64,000 nt of DNA, taken from NCBI GenBank assembly GCA_004369085.1, contig ML210191.1:65048-129047 (forward strand). The letters are read 5' to 3'. The notes beneath the pieces are model-generated. The model ran no database searches. It was not told the DNA's origin and was given only the letters and a program-made list of their open reading frames with translations. Of this stretch, positions 45,201-56,560 are shown piece by piece (position 1 is the first letter of the stretch; each line of letters begins with the position of its first letter). The stretch comes from Coprinopsis marcescibilis. Its lineage: Eukaryota > Basidiomycota > Agaricomycetes > Agaricales > Psathyrellaceae. Both the position numbers and the translations under genes were made by a program.

Positions 45201-46325
45201 GACAGTGTAGCGAAGGTCATAGCCGGTCTTGGATGATTTTGATATGATAATTGGCGGATAACAGAGGTCGGCAGACTGCAAATCGATCTGAAGGAGGCAT
45301 TATTACGAATAGAAGACGCTGACAATCACAACAACCTCACATTTTCAATGCCCTTGGCCTTGCCCCAAACCTTCATGTCTGGACCCTTCGCATCCGCACC
45401 TTCACCAGAACCAAGGCGCGTTTCAATCTGCGCAGACAAGGTATCGTGTGTGATTTTCGCTTCTTTGTCGAGGATAGCCTCCAACTTTGGCGCGACATGA
45501 TACCTCAAGAGGGTCGATGTCAATGTGGCGGCTGTTTGGATGAGTTTCTAACACCCGGAATCAGTAACTGAAGCAATACGTTCAACGAAACTCGTCATAC
45601 CAGCTCTTCTTCATCCTTGACAGCCATAAACGCTGACACTGCAGGTCCAATTTCCACTGTCTCAGGCTTCGAGCTGGCTTCCTCCAGCAGTTTCTCCCAC
45701 TCGGCGACCAATTTCCCGGTATGGGCCTCCTTGAGGAGTGTTCCAACTTTCGATACGGACTTGTACATATCGAAGAATCGTGGAATTGCATTGTTTGGTG
45801 GCTCTTTGGCTTTCGCTTGGGCCACTATATCTAGCGGTGGGATCCCTGATACTTTCTCGATTTGCGCCAAGATTTTCGCTTTGAAGGGAGCCTATGAGTC
45901 ACATATGGGCGCTGAAGGAGGGATGCGAGACCAACCTTTGGAGGCAGAGCATAGTACCGATATCTTATCTTTTTGAAACAGGATAAAGGTAGACGGGAAT
46001 TCGTAGCCTAGCAGCCATTGCTATTGCAACGGAGTGTGAGTATGCTGGAACCAGCAGACCATGATACAGGGAGGCGCCAGACATACCTGGAAGCATGTTC
46101 CTTTACGCGTTGGCTCGTCTTCAGCTGCAGGGTCACCGGCCACAAGCAGGATAGCCTCTACATCGGCAAGAGTGCTATATTCGTCACTGTTCTTCGCACT
46201 CTGCTTGTTGAGTGAGCCTCCAACACCAACAACGGAATCACGATGTGAATCATACGCACGTTCCACCCTTCATAAATCTTTTTGACGCGGGACGCAAAAG
46301 TGGTCTTGTTGAGATCAACCGTCAT
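42217..46325 (-). CDS. SPT16: FACT histone chaperone subunit SPT16
   Basis: Large subunit of the FACT complex, which reorganises nucleosomes during transcription and replication. Start ATG at 46323-46325 gives [20 protein letters not shown], the usual family N-terminus. The aminopeptidase-like domain covers about 44.9-46.3 kb ([56 protein letters not shown]). The middle domain includes [38 protein letters not shown] and [20 protein letters not shown]. Then come [40 protein letters not shown], a long acidic Ser/Asp/Glu tail and a final Lys/Gly-rich end ([19 protein letters not shown]). About 1,080 aa, standard length, some 15 introns. Confidence 0.95.
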
Positions 46326-46494
46326 CTCCGGGAAGCTCACAGGACCTATATAGCGACTGCTGTGAGATGGTGATGGTAAGAGGACAAGTCTCTAACTGCC
46401 AGACGCGTTAGCAGTGAGCCTCGCGTTTTGCCATTATGTCGGAGCTTGAATTTGACTGGAATATCACGATTCTGCAAAACTCAATTCCTTTCAT

Positions 46495-47592
46495 TCATAA
46501 CTTCATGTCTACAATTACAGGCTTGGCTCCTCGACTGGCAACCGCAGCATTGACAGCTAAGCGAGGGGTGGCACCCTCCAGAACGTATTGCGAACCGAAA
46601 GCTTCATGAATATGGCTGAAAACACATTCAGTACGAGCAACAACGAAGACCAACCAAAGTCGGACACACCCGAAAACATGAAGCTTGCACAAAGGCAGTG
46701 AAGCTAATCTTTCTGTTAAATAAGGACACCCGGCGTTCTTCCCTTCTCTTGTCACGTCGCAAATTCCGTGCGGAGGCGAGTGGGTTAGCAGGATGTCGAT
46801 GTCGTTTGGGATTTGGCTGTAGATTTCTGCAATTTTATGCATTAGTCAAAGCTCGTATTCAAGAACGTTGTTGACCTCTGGCCTCCTCTTTCGAGTCATA
46901 CTGGAACGCTCCTGAAGCATACCGAGGTGCCGCCTGGATAGTGCGGTTAGGGACTTGGGCGGCCTTTTCACCTGCAGTGTTCTTATTACCCACCGGAGAC
47001 CCGTACACCTTCAATGTCCTCCCAACCTTGGTCACAAAGCTCACAGTTTCGTGTTCGAGATAGTGGATGTGATTTACCGCGAGCTTTCCAGATTTGAAAC
47101 GCGCTCGTAGGCCCTCAACGAGGTCAGATTCCTGATACTGCTCAGTTCTCAGATCAGAACATGCACGAGGGCCCCATACCTCTCCGAATAGCGTGGAAGG
47201 TATCTTGGAATCCAGCGCCAACTTGAGGAAATATCAGTAGCATATTCTTGCCTCATCAAGTCTCGAGCATACATCATGGTTTCCGCCAATGATTCTGGTG
47301 GGCGTGAATAAGATGTCGGATATTCCTCGCATAAATGAACCTACATTTTCATCGGGTGCGGGAGGGTAACTAACCAAGAGACCATCTCTTCCACCTCTGT
47401 AGGATACCCCCAGCGAGCCAAATCGCCTGCATGCAACAGGACATCTCCTATCGGGACCTCCACCTTGTGCGAATGTGTGTCCGACACACAAACGAATCTG
47501 GTCCACTCTTCTCCAGGATGAGGAACAGGTCTTGCAGGGTCATGGGTATGGACTACAACTGGCGTTTCATGTCCAGTAACATCGATATCCAT
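46495..47592 (-). CDS. calcineurin-like metallophosphoesterase, MPPED type
   Basis: Metal-dependent phosphoesterase of unknown substrate. All five metal-binding blocks are seen in order: FVCVSDTHSH, DVLLHAGDLARWG, IIIGGNHD (rebuilt over an intron), LLTHSPPHGICD and HVFGHIHEAFGSQYV (over another intron). The start at 47590-47592 (MDIDVTGHETPVVVHTHDPA) is the first methionine giving the usual N-terminus; an upstream in-frame stretch is not needed. About 290 aa. It lies 81 bp from the BMT2 stop on the same strand and 170 bp from the SPT16 start. The best analogy is with animal MPPED1/2 and their fungal relatives. Confidence 0.85.
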
Positions 47593-47672
47593 GATGCAAG
47601 AGAAGCAGGGAAGTGATTTTGGGTAACCATCTTGTGTGGAGTAGTCTGAGTCTATTGCCGAGACAAGTGCAA

Positions 47673-48727
47673 TCATACATCCAAAAGTATAGCAAAGTTG
47701 TTGCGATTACCCCGCCTCAAGACTTCCTTTCTTCCGAACTTGGACAATCCCGGTACATTCGTGATATCAGGTGGTCCTTTGCGATATAGATAATATATCA
47801 TCTTCCCCCCTTCCCGCCATTTCTCCTGTATCTGCACAAAGCCAACACAAGTCATGAGCTCTTGAAACCGTTCAAAGGTCATATACCGAGAGTTCGATAT
47901 GCAAGGCAGCGGCAGCTACAACAAAAACTGTTTAGATCAAGAAGTTGCGATAATCACACCCTGCTTACCGCGACGAACAGATATCCTTCCGGTACGAGCA
48001 ACTGGTGGGCCAGTCGAAGCATGCGACCTACGAACGACCCTTAGCTACGATAGCATAGAGAACAGCAGCTGCAGAACGTACCTCGCGCTGTAGCATCTGG
48101 CACAAAGTTGAGCACCAAGCTCAAGCTAATAGCCGACCATTTTTCTCTATTCTCCTCTGGATCAATCTCCAGAAAGTCTTGCTGTTTGATAGCGGGATGT
48201 CTCGAGTTCAAGTCGATGGGGGAAACCTCTGTTACCAGTTAGGCGAAGGGCTATTCAGACGAGAACAACAACGAACCTATCCACGACGAGCAAGTCTTGT
48301 AGTTGTCCGGCTCAAGTGCACCAACCTCGAGCAAGCTAGAGAATAGTTGAAAGAGCTGCGTTGCGTTGCAGCATTCCTAGACGCACCTAAGCTTGTTGCC
48401 ATTAGCGTGCACCTTGTGCACCCCCGCTTCCTTCAACCAAGATATAAAAAGCCGATGACTTCCTCCACCACGATCATCCTTCTGGCCCACGGCCGACATA
48501 TGTTGGTACCGCTGCAACCCTCCCAGCTCATCGATACGCTGCTGTATCAAAGACAGCTCGCTCGTTACTTGCACATCCTGAGTAGCTTGCTTCTGTAAAT
48601 AAGCTTGTCGCTTCAACAGAACGTGAAATTCTCGTATGACCGTACGAGTCGCCTGAGGTCTGCTCGCGGTCGTCGTCCCATGGTCTATCTGAGCGATCGG
48701 GACCTTTCTTTTTCGCGACTTGGGCAT
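47673..48727 (-). CDS. BMT2: 25S rRNA adenine-N1 methyltransferase BMT2
   Basis: Nucleolar SAM-dependent enzyme that makes an m1A in large-subunit rRNA. The start MPKSRKRKVPIAQIDHG is basic, as expected for a nucleolar protein. Family segments are YLQKQATQDVQVTSELSLIQ, RIDELGGLQRYQHMSAVGQ and KLSLLEVGALEPDNYKTC. They continue with the SAM-site region IEVSPIDLNSRHPAIKQQDF, SAISLSLVLNFVPDATARGR, MLRLAHQLLVPEGYLFVALP, LPCISNSRYMTFERFQELM and WREGGKMIYYLYRK. About 285 aa with five introns. It shares architecture with animal SAMTOR, but the rRNA-type C-terminus favours Bmt2. Confidence 0.9.
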
Positions 48728-48991
48728 GTGGCTACACAATTATCTGGATGTAGCGACTAGCATTCTACAGAGGCGCTTTGCCTGAAAGAGACCGAATGGT
48801 GAAGGTATGTACCAAGAAAGGGAACAGCAACTTTCTGGCGAATTTCGAATTCGGAATTACGTAAAATTGCAACTCTTATTGTACATGGGCAAGAACGCAA
48901 GGGCCAAAGAATCAAAAGAGAGAATGACTACCTAGCGGCCGAGAAGATAGAGAACGGGGACTTCGCATCAACCTCTGCTTGAACAGCAAAT

Positions 48992-49948
48992 TTACACGAA
49001 GCCTCGTCCACCACGCTTGCTGTCGATCCTCTTGAACCGCTCGTCTTCCTGGCGCTAAAAGGGTTCCAAATCAGCTGCCAAAACAACGAACATATCGATA
49101 AACAGCCAAACCTTTTTAATAACGCACAGCGTGGCCAGGAGCAAGCACAGGACGATGCCCATAAAGCCGTACACCTGTAACAATTGTTAGATCACCGAAA
49201 TAATTAGAAGAGAAAAGAGCCATCATACAGTGCTGAAACATCATGTCAGTGACAAGAATATCGAACGAAAGGAAGACACGCACGTAAAGATGTTGTTCAA
49301 CGTAGAATCGGCAAATTTGGTGATAGGAGTGACACAGAAGTTCGTCATGGTCTCCTTATCCACTGGGAGCGCATCGATGACTTGCTGGCTGGTGCAGAAA
49401 GTGCCTCCAATTTCGGGAAGATCAGTGCCGTTGAAGTATCCGCAGCATTGAAGCTGGTGTTTCAAGACAATCAGTATGGGTTGATGTTAGAGAATCTAGA
49501 CGGCTGCTCACTTGGTCCTGGAGGAAGATACGTGTTTCGGGGGTGGCGGCCTCCCAGAGGACCCTAAAGTTATCACGCATGCGCAAGGTGAAGAACCAGA
49601 CGAATGTTCCGATAACAACAATTGCACCGGCGTCGAGCAAGAGGGCGTAGTTGAGAATGACGAAACCGAGAGTTACATGGTTGCGCTGAACCACGGCGAT
49701 GATGGATATGACAAAGGTCACCAACAAGGCGATTCCAAGGACTGTGCCAGCTGGAAGGGGGCGAAAGTTAGCGTACGCCGCAACAACATGGATGGGAACT
49801 GACCGGTGAGGTCTGCGTTGGATAGCACCATGTTCATGAGGATATTCGGTGAACGCCATACGATGGAAAGAGCAAGTGCCACTGCACCAGCAGCGAGAAG
49901 GAGGAAGTCGGCGACTCCCCAGAAGATCATAAGGTTGCGAGAAACCAT
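48992..49948 (-). CDS. tetraspanin
   Basis: Four-helix membrane organiser of about 220 aa. TM1 is in NLMIFWGVADFLLLAAGAVA, TM2 in TVLGIALLVTFVISIIAVV, TM3 in FVILNYALLLDAGAIVVIG and TM4 in VYGFMGIVLCLLLATLCVI. The large extracellular loop carries the hallmark LQCCGYFNG plus further cysteines (GGTFCTSQQV; NFCVTPI). The C-terminal tail is basic (KKRQEDERFKRIDSKRGGRG). Start ATG 49946-49948. The junction before TM4 most simply contains a 4-nt exon (49229-49232) giving NNIFTTVYGFMG. Fungal tetraspanins (Pls1/Tsp2/Tsp3 groups) serve in appressoria, septa or fruiting; the subgroup is not decided here. Confidence 0.87.
49229..49232 (-). other. 4-nt microexon in the tetraspanin gene
   Basis: The exon CACT sits between a 51-nt intron (49233-49283; gtgcgt, CTGAC, tttcag) and a 54-nt intron (49175-49228; gtatga, CTAAC, ttacag). 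It yields TTT AC|C ACT|GTG TAC, i.e. FTTVYG. The only competing model is one 105-nt intron with donor gtgtct giving FTCVYG. Confidence 0.65.
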
Positions 49949-50639
49949 GTTGCGGGTCTACGGGGACGATGAATGCAAGTCCCTGGCGATGCGCTGTAGG
50001 CTGGTACTCACAGAAGTTGGCTGTGGGTTTGAAATATGGGTTGAAATGTTGCTTTAAATGACCTCACAGAGCGTCACAGGGCTGAAGAAACAGAAAAGAG
50101 ACTGAAAAGGTAGAAAAAATAAAAGAATGGACGTTCAACGCCCTGCGCTTGCGCTGTGAAGAAACGGTAATGAGCAAAGGTGAACAAAGAAGGAAAGGCT
50201 GTCCAGCTGACCAGAGTGTAACACAAACAGACAAGAGGGGAAGTCAGAAAAGCAAACCCAAGGGTCCTATACACCAGATCAGTAAGAGCTACGGATAGAA
50301 GAGGCCAATCCGCATCGCAACAGGAGGTCTCCATGGCTACACGTGACCACTGATATTCACAGAACAACTACTACCAAGGACCAAGGGTCCCGACAATTCC
50401 AGACCATTGCACGGCAACACAATTGATGAATATTATTGAATCACATCGTCCTCGTCGTCCAGAGCGAGCACCATGTAATTTCGTCCAGCAGTTGCGGCGC
50501 CGACGTTAATGGATCTTCACTGCCTCGTTTGAGTCAGAATAGGTCACATGGATCACGTATATACCTCGAGCCAACAGCTATCACCACCAACTTTCCACTT
50601 TTTCTTTCTTCCACCACATCGCCTACCGTTAAACACACA
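49949..50639. promoter_or_regulatory. spacer between divergent tetraspanin and MBF1 genes
   Basis: 691 bp without a supportable gene. The last 60 bp before the MBF1 ATG are pyrimidine-rich (CTTTTTCTTTCTTCC), a common leader feature of highly expressed fungal genes. Confidence 0.45.
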
Positions 50640-51305
50640 ATGTCAGAGGAATGGGACAGCAAGACCGTTATCGGTTTTAAGCGTCAGACCGCAAAGGTCA
50701 CAAAGAAAGATTCTGATCTCAACGGTGTGTTTGCTTCCTTCAAATTCCATGCTGTTCTATGCCACTGACCCGCTTCAACAGCTGTAAGTTTTTTCACCAA
50801 TCGCTGCCTAGACGGTGTCTAATCGCTTCACAAAGGCTCGCCGTGCAGGAGCTCTCGTTGGAACAGACAGAAAGATCGCAGGCGGTTCCAACAAGGCTCA
50901 TCAGGGTCCGTAACTCTCCATGTGGTCCAATGCGCTTTCTATCTCACCGACCTTCACTCTAGGCACCGACCACCAGCGCATAGCCAAACTTGACCGGGAT
51001 AATGATGTCGCACCCCCTCCCAAGATCCAAGCCTCAGTTGGTCGTGTACGTTTTCACCTCGTGTCACGTTCTTCTTCCTGTTAATTTTGTGGGGACAGGC
51101 TATTGCCGATGCTCGGGCTACCAGCGGTTTGACCCAGAAGGATATTGCCGCAAAGATCAACGAGAAGCAGTCCATCTTGCAGGATTACGAGTCCGGAAAG
51201 GCCATCCCCAATCCCCAGATTCTCGGCAAGCTCGAGCGCGCACTTGGTGTCAAGCTTCGGGGTAGCGATATTGGGAAGCCACTGGAGAGGCCCAAGAAGA
51301 CTTAA
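50640..51305 (+). CDS. MBF1: multiprotein bridging factor 1
   Basis: Transcriptional coactivator that bridges TBP to bZIP activators and also limits ribosomal frameshifting. The protein (about 150 aa) starts [20 protein letters not shown], continues [37 protein letters not shown] and [20 protein letters not shown]. It ends with the helix-turn-helix [40 protein letters not shown] and [20 protein letters not shown]. The conserved N-A-A-R-R motif is spelled AAC G|CT|GCT CGC CGT, which requires a 2-nt exon at 50782-50783. The single-intron alternative gives N-G-A-R-R. Four introns in the two-nucleotide model. Confidence 0.94.
50782..50783 (+). other. 2-nt microexon in MBF1
   Basis: The dinucleotide CT lies between a 57-nt intron (50725-50781; gtgtgt, CACTGAC, ttcaacag) and a 52-nt intron (50784-50835; gtaagt, TCTAAT, acaaag). 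Using it restores the near-invariant Ala-Ala of the MBF1 family in the correct frame. Confidence 0.65.
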
Positions 51306-51484
51306 GTGCTTTATGGTCTCTCCATCCCTTGATATTCCCCAGTGTAGATGATACATAGACGTTGAGATACCGCTTCATATCCATAGAGATGCCGTGTTGT
51401 TAAAGTTATTACCAATACACATGTCCAGTTGCTCTGTCAACGTCCTTCATCCAAATTCCTCCTACAGCTAACATAAACAAGGCC

Positions 51485-53053
51485 TTATTGCTTTGTGGTT
51501 GGCGCAACTTGCTGTAGGTCCGCCTCCTTATCTTTGCTCGCCAGCTTCGACTTGACGTAAACCTTGCCCGCCCGCTTCAACAACGCTCGGCGTCCGATAC
51601 CACGCATGTCGACATACACTAGGCCAACATTTCGGGCAGAATTAGCCATGAGTACAGTCGATTCCGCAGCCTCTTGCCCATACTTGTGGTGGACAACCTT
51701 TCCGGCCGTATCAGTTCCAACGTCCAAAAGTTGTCTGGTGGAATGATCTATTGTGGATAGAATCAAGTCGGCGGAAATGAGCACCTTATCCTTGGTGCTC
51801 AATCTCTCTCTGGGCGGAAGCGGTGGCGGAACTGCAGGGGACGACGACCGGCGGGGAGGCAAGGCAGTGCCCCCCACTGAAGAGTAAGGAGGAGGAGATA
51901 GGCTGCCGGACGCGGAAGACGATTGTGAGTTTGAAGGAGAGACAGGGTTTGGGCCCTGCGCTTGAGGACGAAGCCAAGCTCCCCGTTCACGCTTGGGCTT
52001 GCTTCCAATAGCCCGCCGAATCATTCCATCGATAAATTTGACAGTTTTGCCAGACACCTTCACAGCCTCCCCCGTAACCGCGTGCACTTTACCAAGATTC
52101 TTGCGAGTGCTCTCAGATGTCAAGAACACCAAAGCACGGGGACGAGGAGGGAGGGCAGGTGGAGATCCATCCTTGGTGATCGGGGTGCTGGCTCCAGAGT
52201 GGTGCGGGGATGGCGACGCATGATTAATATAGTAGTTGGAGGCGGAACTGATTGTGGTGACCACCAAGTTGGTGGTGATCGAAATAGCTTGGCTGAGGGA
52301 GAGCAATGAGTATGATTTGAGAACTCAGCGTAATAGATAAACATACCTGACGACTGTAGCACCCTTTGTAATCCAGTTCTGTTCATCGGGAGGAACGATC
52401 CTTGCGAACGCTTGAAGCGCGTTGGCATCCGACTCTGCATCGGTCTCTTCAGCAACCTCAATGACAACGGCGTCGTCTTCGTGACCCCTGGTGTGCATTA
52501 CAGGGTCCTCTCGAATCCTAAATCGATCCTCAACCTGCCCCACAATTTCCCCAGTTTTCTCGTCCATCATCACGAGCTGGCCCCGGAAATCCTTGTCCCC
52601 TTTAGCCACTCCCCCGATCTTGACTGACCCGAGTGACTTTTCGGAGGTTGTCACTGGTGCTGCATTAGTTTCGAGATGCGGGACGCCTCTGAAATCAGAA
52701 TGATACTGGCTGAGGATGCTCTCGAAGGTGTCGAGATCTTCTGTGTACCCAAGGGGATTGGAGGGGTTGAGCGGGAAGGCTAGATTGAGTTCTATAGGAT
52801 CCAATTGAGTGCCGTGGAAACGGTAGGTCCTGAGGTCTGGACGATCGATGCGAACGACGGCTCTTTCAGGGTCGAGGGGTGTTTCCGTCGCATTCAGCCG
52901 TAAGACTAGATAAACGTCACGGTCGTTCGCCGATAGGGAATCCGGATGAGCGACTGTGACGCATTCGAGGGCAAGACGACCGATGTCAGTATGGCCAGCT
53001 TGAGTGAGTTGTGCGTTGTCGAGAACCAAGAGGGCGAAGGCGTCTGGCGACAT
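51485..53053 (-). CDS. spartin-like protein with senescence domain
   Basis: Predicted lipid-droplet/mitochondrion-associated protein of the spartin/senescence-associated family, about 500 aa in two exons (one intron near 52290-52346). The N-terminal part has MSPDAFALLVLDNAQLTQ, RLALECVTVAHPDSLS and DVYLVLRLNATETPLDPE. The senescence domain includes ITKGATVVSQAISITTNLVV, SESTRKNLGKVHAVTGEAVK, VSGKTVKFIDGMIRRAIGSK, KVLISADLILSTIDHSTRQL and KYGQEAAESTVLMANSARNV. A Pro/Ser-rich linker (SPPPYSSVGG; AVPPPLPPRE) interrupts it. The ATG at 53051-53053 is the first in this frame; longer starts would need GTG. An unseen upstream exon cannot be excluded. Confidence 0.85.
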
Positions 53054-53686
53054 AATTAGTGGATGTTCCTGGAAGACAGAGACCAATATATACTCGACAT
53101 GATCGTCGGAGGTCACAACTTGAAGCTGCGGAAACAGCCTCACAGGAACGAACAGCCATTTCACAGCCTATGACGAAACTTATGTCTCTCCAAGATCGCC
53201 GTGGGAATCTCGGTCTGGCACCAGTGAATAGGTTCCGAGTAGCGTCGGACATACGGTAGTGCGACCAGTGATTTGGTGCGACTGGATAGAGCTGAATAGC
53301 CCTCGCGCACCGACTACTGGTCGTTCAACTGGAAGGACCCAAATCCCGATTTCCTATGCCCGCAAAACCCCACTAGTTGGGAAGATTCCACGAGAAAAAG
53401 GCAGCTGCGAAAGCCAGATAAAATCAGTCATACCCCGATTTAGAGTGAATGTGATGTGAATTCAAATATGTTTGATTGCGTTGACGACAGCATTCAGACA
53501 AGAACGCAGACGACTCCTTGTCCTTTCAACATTCTTCAGCTCTCTCGAGCAGCGAGCCTGCTGTTCTGCATGTTCTGACTTTTCTGTCCTTGCCTATCAG
53601 CCTATCAACACAAACTGTCTTGCAGACACCCACATTCTTTTTCTTAACTATAGTCTTTCTTTTCTCACAGAGCATTAGCCCTGAGC
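53054..53686. promoter_or_regulatory. spacer between divergent spartin-like and TM-SH3 genes
   Basis: 633 bp. A pyrimidine-rich stretch (about 53630-53670) precedes the ATG of the SH3 gene, probably its leader. No gene was recognised. Confidence 0.45.
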
Positions 53687-55396
53687 ATGAGCATGCGACG
53701 TGCTCGTCAGCACAGCGCGCATGCACAACTCCGTCGCGTTGTCGCGCAGAAATTGACCAGCAGGGAGAATGTCCTCATTGCACGTTCCCCGCAAGGGCGA
53801 GGTGGTGGAAGGGATGATGATAGAGATCGTGGAAGAAACCGGAGCAGTGACAGAGGTCGTGACAGAGATAGAAACAACGACCGCGATCGAGGTAACGGTA
53901 ACGGTAATGGTAATGGTAATGGCAACAGTAACAACACTACTCCTCGGTCTACACCCCAGCCAACACCTCAGCCTGCACCTCAGCCTACACCGCAACCCCA
54001 AGAGCCGGCGCCGACCGCCTCAGCTCCAGTCGGAGGCTCTGGAAATGGCACCCCAAACGGAGGTGCCAACAATGGCGCGGCAAACAACCCAAATACCAAT
54101 AATGGTGAAGGGAATGGCGGTAATGAGCCGCCATCGACTGTTGCAGGGGGCGACGCATCGAGCACCAACGCCCCTTCTTCCCGGGCCTCTGCGCTAGCTC
54201 GCAGACCAGGTTCGTAACGTGCATTCTTACCTCATAATACATCGAGGATTCACCCGTGTTCTGCAGCTGCCACCGATACCGACCCCTCCCAGTCAACTAA
54301 CCCCGCCGTCCTTCCGCCAGCTGGCGGGGGATCAGACAATAACGGTGCCCCTGGTCTAGAGCCAGTTGCGGCATCCAAGCAGGGACTTTCGAGCTCCATT
54401 GTGGCAATTATTGTCATCTCAATCCTCATGGTCTTGCTGCTTCTCATCCTTTTCTGGCGGCGTCGGTGGGTGGGGCGTCGTCACGAGCGCGTGCGCAACT
54501 GGTGGAACGGTCGCAAGCGAACCTCTCGTACCTACCAGGACATGGGTCCATTCCCTGACGAGAAAAAAGAATATTTTCAATCCCCCCAGTATGGCTTCGG
54601 CGCTGCTCTGGAACGTTCTGCAACGCCCTTGGATCTTGCAAACATCATTCCGACTGCACCCCCTATCGCCGAAGTTCGTCGGCTTCACAACGGCGCTGAT
54701 GCCCACCTCGTAGGCCCGACCCGTGGCAGCGCAGACCGCTTTTCCATCGGAAGCTCCGACTCAACAGGGACGAATGATTCACAGTACTTCGTGGTTCACC
54801 ATCCAGTTATCGCTGTCGCCACAAATCGCAATTCCAACACAGAATCTTTCAAGTTCCCCAAACCGCCAACCGACCCCGCCACCGTCGCCTCCATTCATTC
54901 ACGTAACACCGCTGGGAGCAGCATGGGTTCCATCGGTGCTGTCTGTTCAACGCCAACCAGAGCGTCACCCCCACCCGGGAGCCTTCTCTCTCGTCCTCCT
55001 GTGACTCAACCCGCTGGAAGATTCGAGATTATCCCGAACCCTTTCAGGTCAACTGGGTCTCGTGAATCGTTCCCGGTCTCGTTTAACGAAAACCCATTCG
55101 ACGAGAAATCATCGGTCCTATCCAATTTTTCGGAACGCGAAACGATCCTCCGGACATTCAACCCTTCACTTGATGATGAACTTCGGGTTCAAATCTACGA
55201 TGAGGTGAAGATCCATGACATATACGACGATGGTTGGGCACTGGTGGAACGGTACCCTCGCGAGGGAGAAACACTCACTCGTTTAGAGAAGGGTCTCATT
55301 CCTATTGCCTGCGTTCGCAACACCGGTCGAGACCTCTCCTCCCTCATCGGCACAAAACGTGTCCAAAGCTTTCACGTCTCGGACCAGGTGAATTGA
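53687..55396 (+). CDS. single-pass membrane protein with C-terminal SH3 domain (paralogue A)
   Basis: About 545 aa in two exons. The N-terminus is basic (MSMRRARQHSAHAQLRRVVA) with no clear signal peptide. It is followed by an R/D-rich block, (GN)n, PQPTPQP repeats and Gly/Asn/Ser-rich sequence to about residue 205. One helix, SSSIVAIIVISILMVLLLLI, is followed by Arg-rich FWRRRWVGRRHERV, so the SH3 end should be cytosolic. The juxtamembrane motif VRNWWNGRKRTSRTYQD is shared with paralogue B. The C-terminal SH3-like domain reads RTFNPSLDDELRVQIYDEVK, HDIYDDGWALVERYP and KGLIPIACVRN. It may be a cell-surface or stress sensor/adaptor of Msb2/Sho1-like design, but no orthology was recognised. Confidence 0.82.
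53891..53926 (+). repeat. hexanucleotide repeat (GGTAAC/GGTAAT)6
   Basis: Six adjoining hexamers (GGTAAC x2, GGTAAT x3, GGCAAC) encode a Gly-Asn run in the ectodomain of TM-SH3 paralogue A. A similar Gly-Asn run opens the repeat region of paralogue B. Confidence 0.85.
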
Positions 55397-56560
55397 TATA
55401 AATCATTTCATTATCGCTGGGTTTGATAACAACATTCCGCTGGTCGTAATATACCCATCAAGCTCAGCGACTTCAAGTTTATGTTTATCTCTCGATGGCA
55501 CACTCCTATTGGTACGCCATTTACGTATACCCAACACCGACTTTCCCAGCGCTCTCTCTTGGGTTTTCCCGATGCCCTCTTTTCCTTGGCCCTGCAAAGC
55601 TGATGACGGACCCGCGGTCCTTAAATGAAACTCGCTTGTGCCTACTTGTTAGATATTATTCAACACTCTTTGTTCGACATTCTCGTTGACACTTCCCAGG
55701 TTACTGGGGAAGTTGCGGCAGCCGTTGACACTGAGTTTCCAACTCCATGCTGTTACTATACTTCTTTCTTCCTTCAATGCCAGTGTACTTGTGTCCTTTA
55801 TGATCCCAGCGTTTGAAGAAGCTGGGGAAAGAAGAATAAGGCCACCCCGTTCAGCTGTCAGCTGCTGTGCCATGGTGGGGCCGGAGACTTTTAGGAAAGA
55901 ACTCCAGGGTTTACTTCGCATTTTCCTGACCCTTGCTGAACCTGACATGCCCACACAGTGTTCCTGCCTGTTGCCCGAGTTCCTGCCTCAGTGGAATGTG
56001 ATGCAGACCAGGGGCCATTTCCTCGGTCACTCCAAGTTTACCAAACTCCTTGCCAGGCCCTTTTCCAGTGTTGACAAATGGGTTAACAAACGAGTCTCGT
56101 TGCCGTCCGAACCCTCGTGAGGTCATTTCATCGCATAAATCATCAGAAGAGTGGAGTGGGATAGATTGGAGCAGAATTGGAGCGCCCACCGACCTGTTCG
56201 GCAGACCATACGTTGGCCCTTTCATACTGCTGCGGGGATTCCCGACCTGGCGTCGACCCAGCATCACTCCGAAATCGCGTAGATTATACTGCCGCCGGTT
56301 GCTAGCTCATCCGAACGGCGCAAACACATACCCTCGAGTGTCATCTTAAAAAGTGAGAGCCATGCGAACATTTACCCCCCCTTTTTCTCCCTTACTTCAT
56401 ATGCCCGTTGCACCGTACGCGCCGCTTTCATTCTGTCCTTAGGTTTAGTACCCGGTTCTCTCTGTCTCTCTGCTTTGGACTCGCGCTTTGTGCAGTCAAT
56501 CACACACTCTTTTATTCGCAACGTCTTATCTCGACTCACTTTCGGATTTATTCTTTCATT
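55397..56560. other. long intergenic spacer
   Basis: 1,164 bp between the tandem TM-SH3 genes. A 144-codon plus-strand frame at 55686-56120 has no family motif and no coding-like composition, so I do not call it. Pyrimidine-rich words just before 56561 suggest the leader of paralogue B. Confidence 0.5.

Noticed and set aside
52986..53252. Frame starting MSDATRNLF upstream of the spartin-like gene
   Set aside because: It runs in a different phase from the conserved N-terminus and no clean splice joins it; the ATG at 53053 gives the family start directly.
55686..56120. 144-codon plus-strand frame in the long spacer
   Set aside because: No recognisable motif, no intron signals, no homologue recalled; likely chance.
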